From Mucispirillum schaedleri (GTDB taxonomy: Bacteria; Chrysiogenota; Deferribacteres; Deferribacterales; Mucispirillaceae): a stretch of 32,934 nucleotides of DNA. The notes below the pieces were generated by a model. The model ran no database searches. It was not told the origin of the DNA and saw nothing but the letters and a program-made list of their open reading frames with translations. The stretch spans positions 1-32,934 of the forward strand of contig CASEIN010000038.1 in NCBI GenBank assembly GCA_949287985.1, in the 5' to 3' direction. Position numbers and translations under genes: made by a program. Shown piece after piece: positions 25,687 to 32,934 of this stretch; the first letter of the stretch is position 1; every line of letters begins with the position of its first letter.

Positions 25687-25720
25687 TGGCGAAAAAATAT
25701 ATTTTTTCGCCAGTTTTTTT
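25687..25720 (+). terminator. 26-bp perfect palindrome followed by a T-run
   Basis: TGGCGAAAAAATA (25687-25699) is followed at once by its exact reverse complement TATTTTTTCGCCA (25700-25712), then a seven-T run (25714-25720). Likely terminator of the first PepSY-like gene. Confidence 0.75.
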
Positions 25721-25972
25721 ATGAGCCTAATAATGCTCGTTGCATTTTATCAGGCTATAATGGTAACTAAACTTGGATATACGCTACAAGTTTAGTTAAA
25801 CAGTTCAATTTTTAATGTATCTAATATTGATTATTTTAAATTTAAAAATAATAACCGACTTTTTCAACAGTCTTATACCTGCATTTATGGCAGGTATTGT
25901 TTTCAAAATTATTATTATTTATCTATCACTTATACTTCTAAAATCATATAACTTTATTTTTTTTAAAATTTT

Positions 25973-25998
25973 TGTAACCAGAAAATAAATAGTGCGAC
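25973..25998 (+). promoter_or_regulatory. ECF-type promoter candidate of the first type B gene
   Basis: TGTAAC (25973-25978)-16 bp-CGAC (25995-25998), then ATAAAG nine bases further (26008-26013). The same three blocks with identical spacing precede 26695 and 27311. Confidence 0.65.
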
Positions 25999-26054
25999 CT
26001 ATAAAACATAAAGAACGTTTTGGTATATAGAAAATACCTATAAGGAGTGTAAAA

Positions 26055-26477
26055 ATGAAAAAAATTTTAGTTTTAACTTTTGCTTTTGTAATGACAGCAG
26101 GAATGGCTTTTGCTGATATGATGGTTGCACCTAATGCTTTACCTGGTAAAATTACTCAATTTGTAAATGCTAACTTTCCAGGTGCACAAGTAATGTATGC
26201 TGAAAGAGATTATGACAGCTTTGAAGTTAAATTAAACACTGGTGTTGAACTTGATTTTTATGTTAATGGCGACTGGAAAGAAGTAAAAACATTCCAAAAT
26301 TTTCCAACACAAATTTTACCTGCTGCTGTAGCTCAGGCAGTAAAAAGTGCTCACCCACAAGCTTTTATTATTAAAGCTGAAAAAACTTGGAATGGTTATG
26401 AAATTAAAACTAGCAACATGATGGAAATATATGTTACTCCAAATGGCCAGATTATGGGACAAAAATTTGATGATTAA
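26055..26477 (+). CDS. PepSY-like periplasmic protein, type B, copy 1
   Basis: A 140-residue exported protein with signal KKILVLTFAFVMTAGMAFA (cut before DMMV) and two PepSY-like units. Unit one: ALPGKITQFVNANFPGAQVM, DSFEVKLNTGVELDF, NGDWKEVKTFQ. Unit two: FPTQILPAAVAQAVKSAHPQ, NGYEIKTSNMMEIYV, PNGQIMGQ. About 90% identical by eye to 27311, and only broadly similar to type A. Ribosome site AAGGAGTGT. Preceded by the ECF-type module. Likely periplasmic; partner unknown. Confidence 0.85.
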   Translation: MKKILVLTFAFVMTAGMAFADMMVAPNALPGKITQFVNANFPGAQVMYAERDYDSFEVKLNTGVELDFYVNGDWKEVKTFQNFPTQILPAAVAQAVKSAHPQAFIIKAEKTWNGYEIKTSNMMEIYVTPNGQIMGQKFDD

Positions 26478-26497
26478 TCCTTCATTTGCATAACCCC

Positions 26498-26534
26498 AAA
26501 AGCCGTTGATTATTCAACGGCTTTTCTTTTTTTT
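26498..26534 (+). terminator. terminator of type B copy 1
   Basis: AAAAGCCGTTGA (26498-26509) pairs with TCAACGGCTTTT (26514-26525), loop TTAT, followed by C and eight T. Confidence 0.9.
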
Positions 26535-26621
26535 ATTTCACATACTTTAAAATATATTTTTATGTAAAATTATTACAATATTATATAACTTATTGAAATA
26601 AAAAATTTTTTTTGTATTTTT

Positions 26622-26647
26622 TGTAACCATTTTTTTTTATAAACGAC
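26622..26647 (+). promoter_or_regulatory. ECF-type promoter candidate of the second type A gene
   Basis: TGTAAC (26622-26627)-16 bp-CGAC (26644-26647), ATAAAG at 26657-26662. Start codon 51 bp from CGAC. Confidence 0.65.
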
Positions 26648-26694
26648 ATTTAATATATAAAGCAAATGGTATAAATATACCAAAGGAGTGTATC

Positions 26695-27108
26695 ATGAAA
26701 AAAATTATTTTTACTTTAGTAGTATCATTATTTGCATTTAGTGCTTTTGCAAAGGATATGCCTATCCAACCAAACCAGCTGCCTGCAAATGCACAGTCAT
26801 TTATTGCATCTACTTTTGCTGGGGCTAATATTGTAGCAGCTCAAAAAGATCTTGATGGGTTTGAAGCAGCTCTTAATAATGGTGTCAAAGTCAAATTTGA
26901 ATTAAATGGTCAATGGGATAGTATTGAGTCTTATTCTGCTTTACCTGCAGGTATTTTACCAGCACCTGTTGAAGCTGCTGCTAATGCTCAAGGTGGAAAT
27001 ATTGTTAAAATTGACAGAGATTTTGGATACTTCGATGTAAAATTACAAAATAATATTGAGTTAAAAATTGATAATAATGGTAAAATATTAAAAAAAGAAC
27101 TTGATTAA
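26695..27108 (+). CDS. PepSY-like periplasmic protein, type A, copy 2
   Basis: A 137-residue paralogue of the gene at 25222, the same length with no gaps. Most of the roughly 24 differences lie in the signal peptide and first unit, while PAGILPAPVEAAANAQGGNI and following residues are nearly unchanged. That suggests stronger constraint on the second unit. Signal KKIIFTLVVSLFAFSAFA. Preceded by the ECF-type module, which copy 1 lacks, so the two copies probably respond to different signals. Ribosome site AAAGGAGTGT. Confidence 0.85.
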   Translation: MKKIIFTLVVSLFAFSAFAKDMPIQPNQLPANAQSFIASTFAGANIVAAQKDLDGFEAALNNGVKVKFELNGQWDSIESYSALPAGILPAPVEAAANAQGGNIVKIDRDFGYFDVKLQNNIELKIDNNGKILKKELD

Positions 27109-27129
27109 TACTTCACTACCATTACTTTT

Positions 27130-27162
27130 AAAAACTACCTGTAATATGCAGGTAGTTTTTTT
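27130..27162 (+). terminator. terminator of type A copy 2
   Basis: AAAAACTACCTG (27130-27141) pairs with CAGGTAGTTTTT (27149-27160), loop TAATATG, with further T residues. Confidence 0.9.
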
Positions 27163-27229
27163 CGCATAAGTTTCTTAATATAAAAAAATACTACAAAAAA
27201 ATAATAAATAGTGTATATTAAAAAAATAT

Positions 27230-27255
27230 TGTAACCATATTCAAATATATACGAC
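27230..27255 (+). promoter_or_regulatory. ECF-type promoter candidate of the second type B gene
   Basis: TGTAAC (27230-27235)-16 bp-CGAC (27252-27255), ATAAAG at 27265-27270. Start codon 59 bp from CGAC. Confidence 0.65.
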
Positions 27256-27310
27256 ATAGTATATATAAAGTATAAATAATATAAAAAAATTTAATATTAA
27301 GGAGATTAGA

Positions 27311-27733
27311 ATGAGAAAGATTTTAGTTTTAACTTTTGGTTTTGTTATGATGGCAGGAATGGCTTTTGCTGATATGATGGTTGCACCAAATGCTTTACCT
27401 CCAAAAATTACTCAATTTATCAATGCAAACTTTGCAGGTGCTCAGATTATGTATGCAGAGCAGGACTTTGATAGTTTTGAAGTTAAATTAAATACTGGTG
27501 TTGAACTTGATTTCTATGCTAATGGCGACTGGAAAGAAGTAAAAACTTACCAAAACTTCCCTACTCAAATTTTACCTGCTGCTGTAGCTCAGGCAGTAAA
27601 AAATGCTCACCCACAAGCTTTTATTGTTAAAGCTGAAAAAACTTGGAATGGCTATGAAATAAAAACTAGCAACATGATGGAAATATATGTTACTCCAAAT
27701 GGTCAAATTATGGGACAAAAATTTGATGATTAA
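27311..27733 (+). CDS. PepSY-like periplasmic protein, type B, copy 2
   Basis: A 140-residue near-copy of the gene at 26055 (about 13 substitutions, no gaps), with signal RKILVLTFGFVMMAGMAFA. The final 34 residues are identical to copy 1, consistent with recent duplication or gene conversion. It completes the A-B-A-B order. Preceded by the ECF-type module. Ribosome site AAGGAG. Convergent with the chemoreceptor gene. Confidence 0.85.
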   Translation: MRKILVLTFGFVMMAGMAFADMMVAPNALPPKITQFINANFAGAQIMYAEQDFDSFEVKLNTGVELDFYANGDWKEVKTYQNFPTQILPAAVAQAVKNAHPQAFIVKAEKTWNGYEIKTSNMMEIYVTPNGQIMGQKFDD

Positions 27734-27758
27734 TATATTATAATCTATCATATAAATG

Positions 27759-27787
27759 AGCTGTTAATATTTATTAACGGCTTTTTT
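27759..27787 (+). terminator. terminator of type B copy 2
   Basis: AGCTGTTAATA (27759-27769) pairs with TATTAACGGCT (27772-27782, one G-U; the inner pairs probably open to form a loop), followed by TTTTT. Confidence 0.8.
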
Positions 27788-27890
27788 ATTCATAAATAAA
27801 GTATAATAACTATATAAAACAAACATCATCTATATTATCTAAATTTATATATATGTTTTACAGTATAATACTACATTACTCTAATAAAAA

Positions 27891-27913
27891 AGCCGTTAAC
27901 AATGTTAACGGCT
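27891..27913 (-). terminator. terminator of the chemoreceptor gene
   Basis: AGCCGTTAAC (27891-27900) pairs with GTTAACGGCT (27904-27913), loop AAT. On the minus strand six T follow. Confidence 0.9.
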
Positions 27914-27936
27914 AATTATAGTATTATAATATAAAA

Positions 27937-29940
27937 TTATACATTAAATCTGCTTACAAGCATTTTTAAACCATCTGTTCTTTCCTGCAAATGAGAAACA
28001 GTTTTATTTACCTCACTTACTGCTGAGTTACTTTCTTCAATTCCTGCAGCAATAACTTGTGTATTATCAACAACTGTTAAAATTGTGCTGTATTGGTTTG
28101 AAACAGAATTTGCAACAACCTGCATTTCTTTATGAAGGTTCATAACGCTTTCAACAGCACTTTTAAACCCTTCATTAGTGGCACCAATATTATCCACACC
28201 TGCTTGAACACTGTCTACTGATTTTGTCATTTCAATAGAAGCAAGGTTAGATTTTTGCTGTAATGTAGTAATAATGGATTCTATTTCACCTGTTGCATGT
28301 TGAGTTCTTTCTGCTAACTTTCTAACCTCATCAGCAACTACTGCAAAACCACGTCCAGCCTCCCCTGCTCTAGCTGCCTCAATTGCTGCATTTAAGGCAA
28401 GAAGGTTTGTTTGGTTTGCAATATCATTAATAACACCTAATATCTCACCAATTTGGTTTGAACTATCAGCAAGCTGCACAACAACTTCTTCTAATGATAT
28501 TGTTTCATCTTTAATAGTCATCATATCTCTTTGAACACCATTTAACTGTTCTGCACCAGTTTGAGTTTGTGTTGCTGCTGATTCTAATATATCCATATTT
28601 TTATCAAGTGTAGTTGATGTAGTGTGAGAAATATCTTTTACACTATCCATACTTAATACCATATCAGAAATCTGCTGTGCTTGAGAATCAAATGTTGTTG
28701 ATAATTCTTCCATAGTTGCTGCAAGCTGATTATTTCCTGATGCTACCTCATCTGTTGCATCTTTTACTTCTTTAATAATACGCTGTACATTTTCTATAAA
28801 CGTATTAACATGAGAAGCAAGCTCACCAAGCTCATCTTTTGTATGAATATCAATGCGTTTAGTTAAATCACCATCTCCGCTTGTTAAATTATTAACCCTT
28901 TCTACAAGTTTATCAAGTGGTCTAATAACACTGGCATTAAGTACTATAATAACAAACACAGCCACTAAAATAGCCAATACTGCAAGCACAACACTCGCTA
29001 CAAAAGAACTTTTTTGACCAGAAACAATGCTTGCAGATGCACTGCTTACATCTTTTGCTATCATATTTTCAAAATTTTCCAGTTGTAAAAACATTTTTTC
29101 CTGATCTTCATCTAATTTCATATTAGCAGTACCAAATTCAACAAATTTTGGCTCTGCTGTTTTTGCAATATTTTCAAGCTCTGTAACCATTTTATAAAGT
29201 TCATTTAACTCGCGAATATTATCAGGATTTATTGCTAAATCTCTAAGTGAAGTTACTGATTTTTTTAAATCATTTATAGGCACATAAACTGACTTAAATA
29301 ATTCAGGATCTGTATTTGTACCTGCCAAAATTTCTTCTGCAATCATCACCATTTGAAGAGTATATGCTTTTGATGAAGCAATTTTATCTACAAACTTAAT
29401 GTAATCACTAATTACCTGCTGATTACCCTGCCTAACATAGTCATCTAAAAGCCCAATAGAACGTTTATATATTTTTTCTGTAGATGCATTTACTTTATCC
29501 ACTGTGGATTTGAAAACTACCCCACCATCTACAATAATTTTAAAAGTATCAACAGTTACAACAGCATTTTCCATAAAATCTTTTGCTGTTGTATGAAGCT
29601 CTGTAAACCCTTGCTGATAGCCTGATAGTTCTTTGTTATATTGTTTTAATAGAGCACCTAATTTATCTACATTTGGCTCACGTATTCTGTCATGAATATT
29701 AGTTATATGTGACTCTTGATGGGTAGCAATGTATCTATCCACATCTGCCCCAATATTTAACACATTAGTTTTTAATTTAGTAGCAAGTAGATTAGCTGAT
29801 AAATAAACATCATTTAACACTTCTGTATGTTTAATACCGCTTATGCTTGCAATAACAGAAAAGGCACTCCCAATAATACCTATTAATGCTAATGCAATAG
29901 TGAAAACATTAATTTTCTTTGCGATTGTTAATTTTGACAT
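27937..29940 (-). CDS. methyl-accepting chemotaxis protein
   Basis: A 667-residue chemoreceptor: cytoplasmic start, membrane helix about 12-34, a large all-helical periplasmic sensor of about 275 residues (two helical-bundle lengths, HBM-like), second membrane helix about 312-334, HAMP domain about 335-388 ([20 protein letters not shown]), then a long coiled coil. The signalling tip ([20 protein letters not shown] and [17 protein letters not shown]) lies at about 507-546. It controls the CheA kinase. No C-terminal CheR-binding pentapeptide is present. The ligand is unknown. It implies a motile, chemotactic organism. Ribosome site GAGGAAG. Confidence 0.95.
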   Translation of the reverse strand: MSKLTIAKKINVFTIALALIGIIGSAFSVIASISGIKHTEVLNDVYLSANLLATKLKTNVLNIGADVDRYIATHQESHITNIHDRIREPNVDKLGALLKQYNKELSGYQQGFTELHTTAKDFMENAVVTVDTFKIIVDGGVVFKSTVDKVNASTEKIYKRSIGLLDDYVRQGNQQVISDYIKFVDKIASSKAYTLQMVMIAEEILAGTNTDPELFKSVYVPINDLKKSVTSLRDLAINPDNIRELNELYKMVTELENIAKTAEPKFVEFGTANMKLDEDQEKMFLQLENFENMIAKDVSSASASIVSGQKSSFVASVVLAVLAILVAVFVIIVLNASVIRPLDKLVERVNNLTSGDGDLTKRIDIHTKDELGELASHVNTFIENVQRIIKEVKDATDEVASGNNQLAATMEELSTTFDSQAQQISDMVLSMDSVKDISHTTSTTLDKNMDILESAATQTQTGAEQLNGVQRDMMTIKDETISLEEVVVQLADSSNQIGEILGVINDIANQTNLLALNAAIEAARAGEAGRGFAVVADEVRKLAERTQHATGEIESIITTLQQKSNLASIEMTKSVDSVQAGVDNIGATNEGFKSAVESVMNLHKEMQVVANSVSNQYSTILTVVDNTQVIAAGIEESNSAVSEVNKTVSHLQERTDGLKMLVSRFNV

Positions 29941-29974
29941 TAGTACTTCCTCATTTCATTTTTAAAATTAGCAC

Positions 29975-30003
29975 ATATTATATACACTTGTTAAGGTTGT
30001 CAA
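29975..30003 (-). promoter_or_regulatory. promoter of the chemoreceptor gene
   Basis: On the minus strand, perfect TTGACA (29998-30003)-17 bp-TAATAT (29975-29980). A perfect TATAAT at 29977-29982 gives a 15-bp spacing. Looks like a housekeeping promoter rather than sigma28. Confidence 0.6.
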
Positions 30004-30072
30004 TATTTATTTTTACACTTGTCATTGTTATTACATTATTATTTTTTGCTTTATCATTAAAAAAAAATATTG

Positions 30073-30078
30073 TATAAT
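30073..30078 (+). promoter_or_regulatory. probable -10 of the fifth PepSY-like gene
   Basis: TATAAT with a weak TTTATC at 30050-30055 (17 bp). The ECF-type module of the other copies is absent here. Confidence 0.4.
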
Positions 30079-30103
30079 TTTTTATTAAATTAAAGAGGTT
30101 TTT

Positions 30104-30526
30104 ATGAAAAGTTTTTTTATTATTTTATCTTTAATGATAGTATCTTTTAGCTACTGTTATGCTGATATGGTTGTAAGTTTCGATAAACTACCTAACAATA
30201 TTAAATCATTTGTTAAAACATATTTCCCCAGTACTGTTGTTATGTTTGCAGAGCAGGATTACAATGAGTATAAAATACGTATAAATAGTGGTGCAGAAAT
30301 AGAATTTGATATAAATGGTGCATGGAAGGAAGTAAAATCATTTCAAAATTTTCCAATAGAAATTTTACCTAAAAATATTATTAAAGAATTAAAAAAGCAA
30401 TTTCCATCAGCTCGTATAATCAAAGTAGAACGAATATGGAATGGGTATGAAATAAAGCTTAGTAATATGACAGAAATTTTCATTGATAATAGTGGAAAAA
30501 TAAAAAAATTTGAATATGATAACTAA
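30104..30526 (+). CDS. PepSY-like periplasmic protein, divergent type B
   Basis: A 140-residue relative of the type B proteins, about half identical by eye and the same length. Signal KSFFIILSLMIVSFSYCYA, then KLPNNIKSFVKTYFPSTVVM, NGAWKEVKSFQNFP and WNGYEIKLSNMTEIFI. It is separated from the main array by the chemoreceptor gene and has a sigma70-like rather than an ECF-like upstream region. It looks like an older duplicate. Its stop codon directly abuts the stop of the convergent lipoprotein gene. Confidence 0.82.
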   Translation: MKSFFIILSLMIVSFSYCYADMVVSFDKLPNNIKSFVKTYFPSTVVMFAEQDYNEYKIRINSGAEIEFDINGAWKEVKSFQNFPIEILPKNIIKELKKQFPSARIIKVERIWNGYEIKLSNMTEIFIDNSGKIKKFEYDN

Positions 30527-31273
30527 TTAAATATAACTTCTTGCTCCCACATACACTTTAGTCCAATATTTATTACTTAACGAATCTGTTCTAACTGTTG
30601 TTCCTTTTCTTGGGGCATGTAAAAACTTACCATCTCCTACATATATCCCTACATGACTTACACGTTTCCCACCTGCTGTTGCAAAGAAAACTAAATCACC
30701 TTTTTGTAAATCTTTTTTATATACAAATCTACCAGCTTTATACTGGTCTCTTGATACCCTAGGAATAGAAAGACCATTAAGTCTGTATACTGCACGTGTG
30801 AGCCCACTACAGTCTACACCAGAAGCAGTATTACCACCCCATACATAAGGTGTGCCAATATATTTATATGCAGTTTTTACAATCTCATTTCTTAAATATG
30901 ATGAACCTTGTTGTTTAGTTGGAGCAGAACGAGATTTATATAAGGCATAGCTTTCTGGGATTACCACAAAAAATTCATCAATTCTACCTTGAGCCTGCAA
31001 CTGCCTTCCTCTGTTTCTTGCCTCATCAATTGTTGCATAGCTTCCAAAACGAACTTTATATATAGAGCCATCTCTAAACATAAAAGCATCAAGACCACGA
31101 GCAATTAATGAATCAACAAATCTACCAGCATTATTCGGATCTTTAAATGCTCCTACTTGAATAGAGTAACCCTCCCTGTATATACCAAAGTCGGCAGGGT
31201 TACCATTTGATGTATAAGCACAGCCTGTTAAAAAAAGTATTACAATAGAAAAAAATATATATAATCTTGTCAT
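30527..31273 (-). CDS. SPOR-NlpC/P60 lipoprotein, predicted peptidoglycan endopeptidase
   Basis: Predicted outer-membrane-directed lipoprotein cutting peptide stems in peptidoglycan. Counting from a GTG at 31282, it has a lipobox LTGC (Cys21), a SPOR domain (about 38-110, YSIQVGAFKDPNNAGRFVDS) that binds denuded glycan, and an NlpC/P60 domain with C158 (DCSGLTR), H210 (SHVGIY) and H222 (HAPRK). The preferred start is the ATG at 31273, three codons later, because AGGTGG lies at the right distance and overlaps the GTG. All catalytic residues are kept. It follows the broken lemA gene and may have its own promoter (31293-31321). Confidence 0.92.
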   Translation of the reverse strand: MTRLYIFFSIVILFLTGCAYTSNGNPADFGIYREGYSIQVGAFKDPNNAGRFVDSLIARGLDAFMFRDGSIYKVRFGSYATIDEARNRGRQLQAQGRIDEFFVVIPESYALYKSRSAPTKQQGSSYLRNEIVKTAYKYIGTPYVWGGNTASGVDCSGLTRAVYRLNGLSIPRVSRDQYKAGRFVYKKDLQKGDLVFFATAGGKRVSHVGIYVGDGKFLHAPRKGTTVRTDSLSNKYWTKVYVGARSYI

Positions 31274-31292
31274 TAAATCCACCTACTTTTCA

Positions 31293-31321
31293 AGAATACA
31301 TATATAATAAAAAAAAAGCAA
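31293..31321 (-). promoter_or_regulatory. possible promoter of the NlpC/P60 gene
   Basis: On the minus strand, TTGCTT (31316-31321)-17 bp-TATTCT (31293-31298). It would allow expression independent of the decayed genes upstream. Confidence 0.35.
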
Positions 31322-31326
31322 GTTTA

Positions 31327-31888
31327 TTATTCAAAATCTACTTTTGGGGCAGTAGCAGCACCTTCATCAGCTTTAAAATATGATTTTTCATCAAATTTAA
31401 ATGCTGAAGCTATCATATTTGAAGGGAAACTTTTTACTATACTTCATAACCACCTTATTGTAATTATCACGTTCTACTGAAATTCTATTTTCAGTTCCTG
31501 CAAGTTCGTCCATTAATGCTATCATTTGTTTATCAGATTTTAGTTCTGGGTAATTTTCTACAACCACTAAAAGCCTTGATAATGCACTTTCAAGCTGATT
31601 ATCTGCTGCAATTTTTTCCTGCACATTACCTGCTTTAGTTAAAGCTGCCCTTGCATTTGCAATATTTGAAAAAACTTTTTCCTCATGTTTTAAATAACCT
31701 TTTACTGTATTTACAAGGTTAGGTATTAAATCATATCTTCTTTGAAGTTTAGATTCTAATACTCCATACTGTTGGTCAACCTGCTCACTAAGAGAAACAA
31801 GACTATTGTAGTTTGTTCCTACAAATAATGCAGTCAAAATTCCAGAACCAACAATTATTACTATTAAAAAAATAAGTAAATTTTTCAT
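31327..31888 (-). pseudogene. lemA: lemA, frameshifted near the 3' end
   Basis: LemA proteins are small, N-terminally anchored helical proteins of unclear role. The first frame (31888 to about 31440) gives the anchor helix and the conserved QLNALESKLQRR/DLIPNLVNTVKGY-type core, through [18 protein letters not shown], then runs out of frame to a stop at 31397. From 31437 the +1 frame resumes the family C-terminus: [20 protein letters not shown], continuing to TAA at 31327. Compared with the usual spacing between these parts, about eight bases appear to be missing. Ribosome site GAGGTG. A sequencing error is possible, but the upstream partner is also broken. Confidence 0.85.
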
Positions 31889-31909
31889 ATATCACCTCAT
31901 ATTAAAAAA

Positions 31910-32796
31910 TTATCTTCTTGCACCACCGCCACCACTGCGGCCACCACCTCTAAATGAGCCACCTCTTCATCCAGAAAAGCCTCCACTTCTACCACCGCCT
32001 GTAAATGAGCCACTCCTTCTACCCCTAAAACCATTACCTTTACTTCCAATACTATAAGCTCCAAATCCAGAAAATAGATTAACAAAAAACATAATTACTA
32101 TAAGCACTCCCATAATATCTATATAGTCTTGATTATATCTATCAGTTGGGGCAAAAAACAAACTCAAATATAATGCATATGAAATAGGAACTCTACAAGA
32201 TTTCATTTTAATAAATAAAAAAATAGATATGGCTAAAATTATTAACAATAATAATATAATAAAATTATTATAACCATATATGCCCATTGTATAAGATATT
32301 GACATATATATTATAAAAAAAATAATCGTATAATTTAATAAAAATCTATGCGGTAGATTTTGAAAATATGATTTATTTTTAGGTGGTATAAATAATTCTT
32401 TTAACAATGCTTTTGCATATGGCATTGTAGTATTTGAATGGTTTACAGCATTTATCATTATACCTGCACTATTACTATTTATATCATTAACTTCTTTGTC
32501 ATCTTTATTATTATCCTTATCCAAAAGAGCCTTATCAGTGCTTGTCGTATAGAATGTGATATTAATTAAAAATGGATAAATAAAAAAAAGAATTGAAATA
32601 AGTGCTAAAAATGTATGTGAATTAAAAATAGGGTTTCCAAATATGTCTACTATACCAAAAATATAATATAGTAAATATTCAGCTAAAAGAAAAACAACAT
32701 CTAGAATTATAAAAGGATAAAATATAAGTTTATACACATACCTGTATTTTAAGCATCTAATATATAAAAAAATTGATAACAATACTAAAAATAGAA
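31910..32796 (-). pseudogene. membrane protein with Gly-rich tail, lemA partner; 5' end cut off by IS, premature stop
   Basis: The remaining part is a membrane protein with about six to seven helices and an Arg/Gly/Ser-rich tail, like the TPM or DUF2207 proteins often next to lemA. The 5' end is lost: the open frame continues upstream into the IS256-like element, where 28 codons (32881-32798) are IS sequence. At 31969-31967 a TGA interrupts the tail (GGA-TGA-AGA). In the same frame the tail resumes as RGGSFRGGGRSGGGGARR to TAA at 31910, so one base change (GGA to TGA) explains it. Which of the two families it belonged to cannot be told, because the N-terminal domain is gone. Confidence 0.75.
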
Positions 32797-32934
32797 CCTG
32801 TGAAAAAAAGTCTGTAAATAGTGCAAACTTAAGTTTTCTATGATATACTAAAAAAATATGAAAGGAGCTTAAGTATGGCACGAAGAAAGAAACCAGTACA
32901 CAAAGTAGTAATGACGGAGGGTAAGCGTCAAATA
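32797..32934 (+). mobile_element. left end of an IS256-like insertion sequence (partial)
   Basis: Begins with the terminal inverted repeat CCTGTGAAAAAAAGTCTG, matching 138-121 in opposite orientation. 78 bp later the transposase starts. It interrupts the Gly-tailed membrane protein gene. The right end is beyond the window, so a target duplication cannot be examined. Confidence 0.75.
32875..32934 (+). CDS. IS256-family transposase, N-terminal 20 codons
   Basis: ATG with AGGAG seven to eight bases upstream. The visible residues are basic, MARRKKPVHKVVMTEGKRQI, and resemble the N-terminus of IS256/mutator-family transposases, which continue IIQQLL. The frame is open at the window edge. The catalytic DDE domain is not visible, so the family call rests on this short stretch plus the inverted repeat. 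Confidence 0.65.
   Translation, partial: MARRKKPVHKVVMTEGKRQI

Larger units (their letters stand above)
25636..26054. other. 419-bp intergenic region with five hairpins
   Basis: Apart from the terminator and the ECF-like promoter at 25973-25998, it holds an imperfect hairpin AGCCT...AGGCT (25724-25756), a perfect 12-bp stem TAACTAAACTTG (25764-25775) with CAAGTTTAGTTA (25787-25798), and a perfect 8-bp stem ATACCTGC (25875-25882) with GCAGGTAT (25890-25897). A 24-codon frame at 25721-25795 has no ribosome site. Could be a structured RNA or debris of a small mobile element. Confidence 0.6.

Noticed and set aside
25721-25795. 24-codon ORF between PepSY-like genes
   Set aside because: It has no ribosome site, starts directly after the terminator T-run and overlaps two hairpins.
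31897-32085. 62-codon frame rich in Val, Glu and Leu
   Set aside because: It is the out-of-frame reading of the Gly/Arg-rich tail of the disrupted membrane protein.
1-32934. Composite transposon bounded by two IS copies
   Set aside because: The interior is mostly core metabolism with uniform AT-rich composition. The IS copies are simply at the contig ends.

Overview
This is a low-GC, AT-rich stretch from a Gram-negative bacterium. The envelope genes imply a diderm: TonB/ExbB/ExbD, periplasmic PepSY-like proteins, an EptA-like membrane protein, a SPOR-NlpC/P60 lipoprotein and an MCP chemoreceptor. The combination of LivHMGF, aspartase, RqcH, an ExbBD-linked TPR protein and AT-biased codons fits a host-associated Deferribacterota such as Mucispirillum. 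That taxonomic guess rests on gene content only. No tRNA, rRNA, CRISPR or prophage was seen.

Layout. Positions 1-138 are the outer end of an IS256-like element. A long leftward block follows: pfkA, the branched-chain amino acid transporter livF-livG-livM-livH, and purL with its own sigma70-type promoter. Upstream of these is a second leftward operon, rqcH-surE-TPR-exbB-exbD-tonB, about 7 kb with very short gaps or overlaps. A 548-bp intergenic region (15939-16486) holds the rqcH promoter, a candidate C-rich small RNA with a strong hairpin terminator, a 96-bp sequence repeated directly at a 175-bp period, and the mazG promoter with a palindrome in it. mazG (+) converges with a 976-aa secreted BspA/DUF285 repeat protein (-), which lies downstream of aspA (-).

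From 22180 rightward: an EptA-like membrane protein that has lost key catalytic residues, overlapped by a DUF985 cupin whose 3' end overlaps a convergent AEC transporter. Then comes an array of small exported PepSY-like proteins in A-B-A-B order (25222-27733), a chemoreceptor (-), and a fifth PepSY-like gene that abuts a convergent NlpC/P60 lipoprotein. The right edge is a decayed lemA / glycine-tailed membrane protein locus with a frameshift, a stop codon and an IS insertion. The IS256-like element, starting at about 32797, runs off the window.

Most interesting signals: (1) three of the PepSY-like genes share a spacing-exact upstream module, TGTAAC-N16-CGAC-N9-ATAAAG, that looks like an ECF sigma factor promoter, suggesting a dedicated envelope-stress-type regulon for duplicated periplasmic proteins; (2) a candidate small RNA with four exposed C-rich motifs; (3) an EptA-family protein without its metal-ligand motif; (4) LivH with an extra membrane insert of about 120 residues. 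Both window ends lie about 138 bases inside IS copies, which suggests the window is a complete assembly contig broken at repeats.
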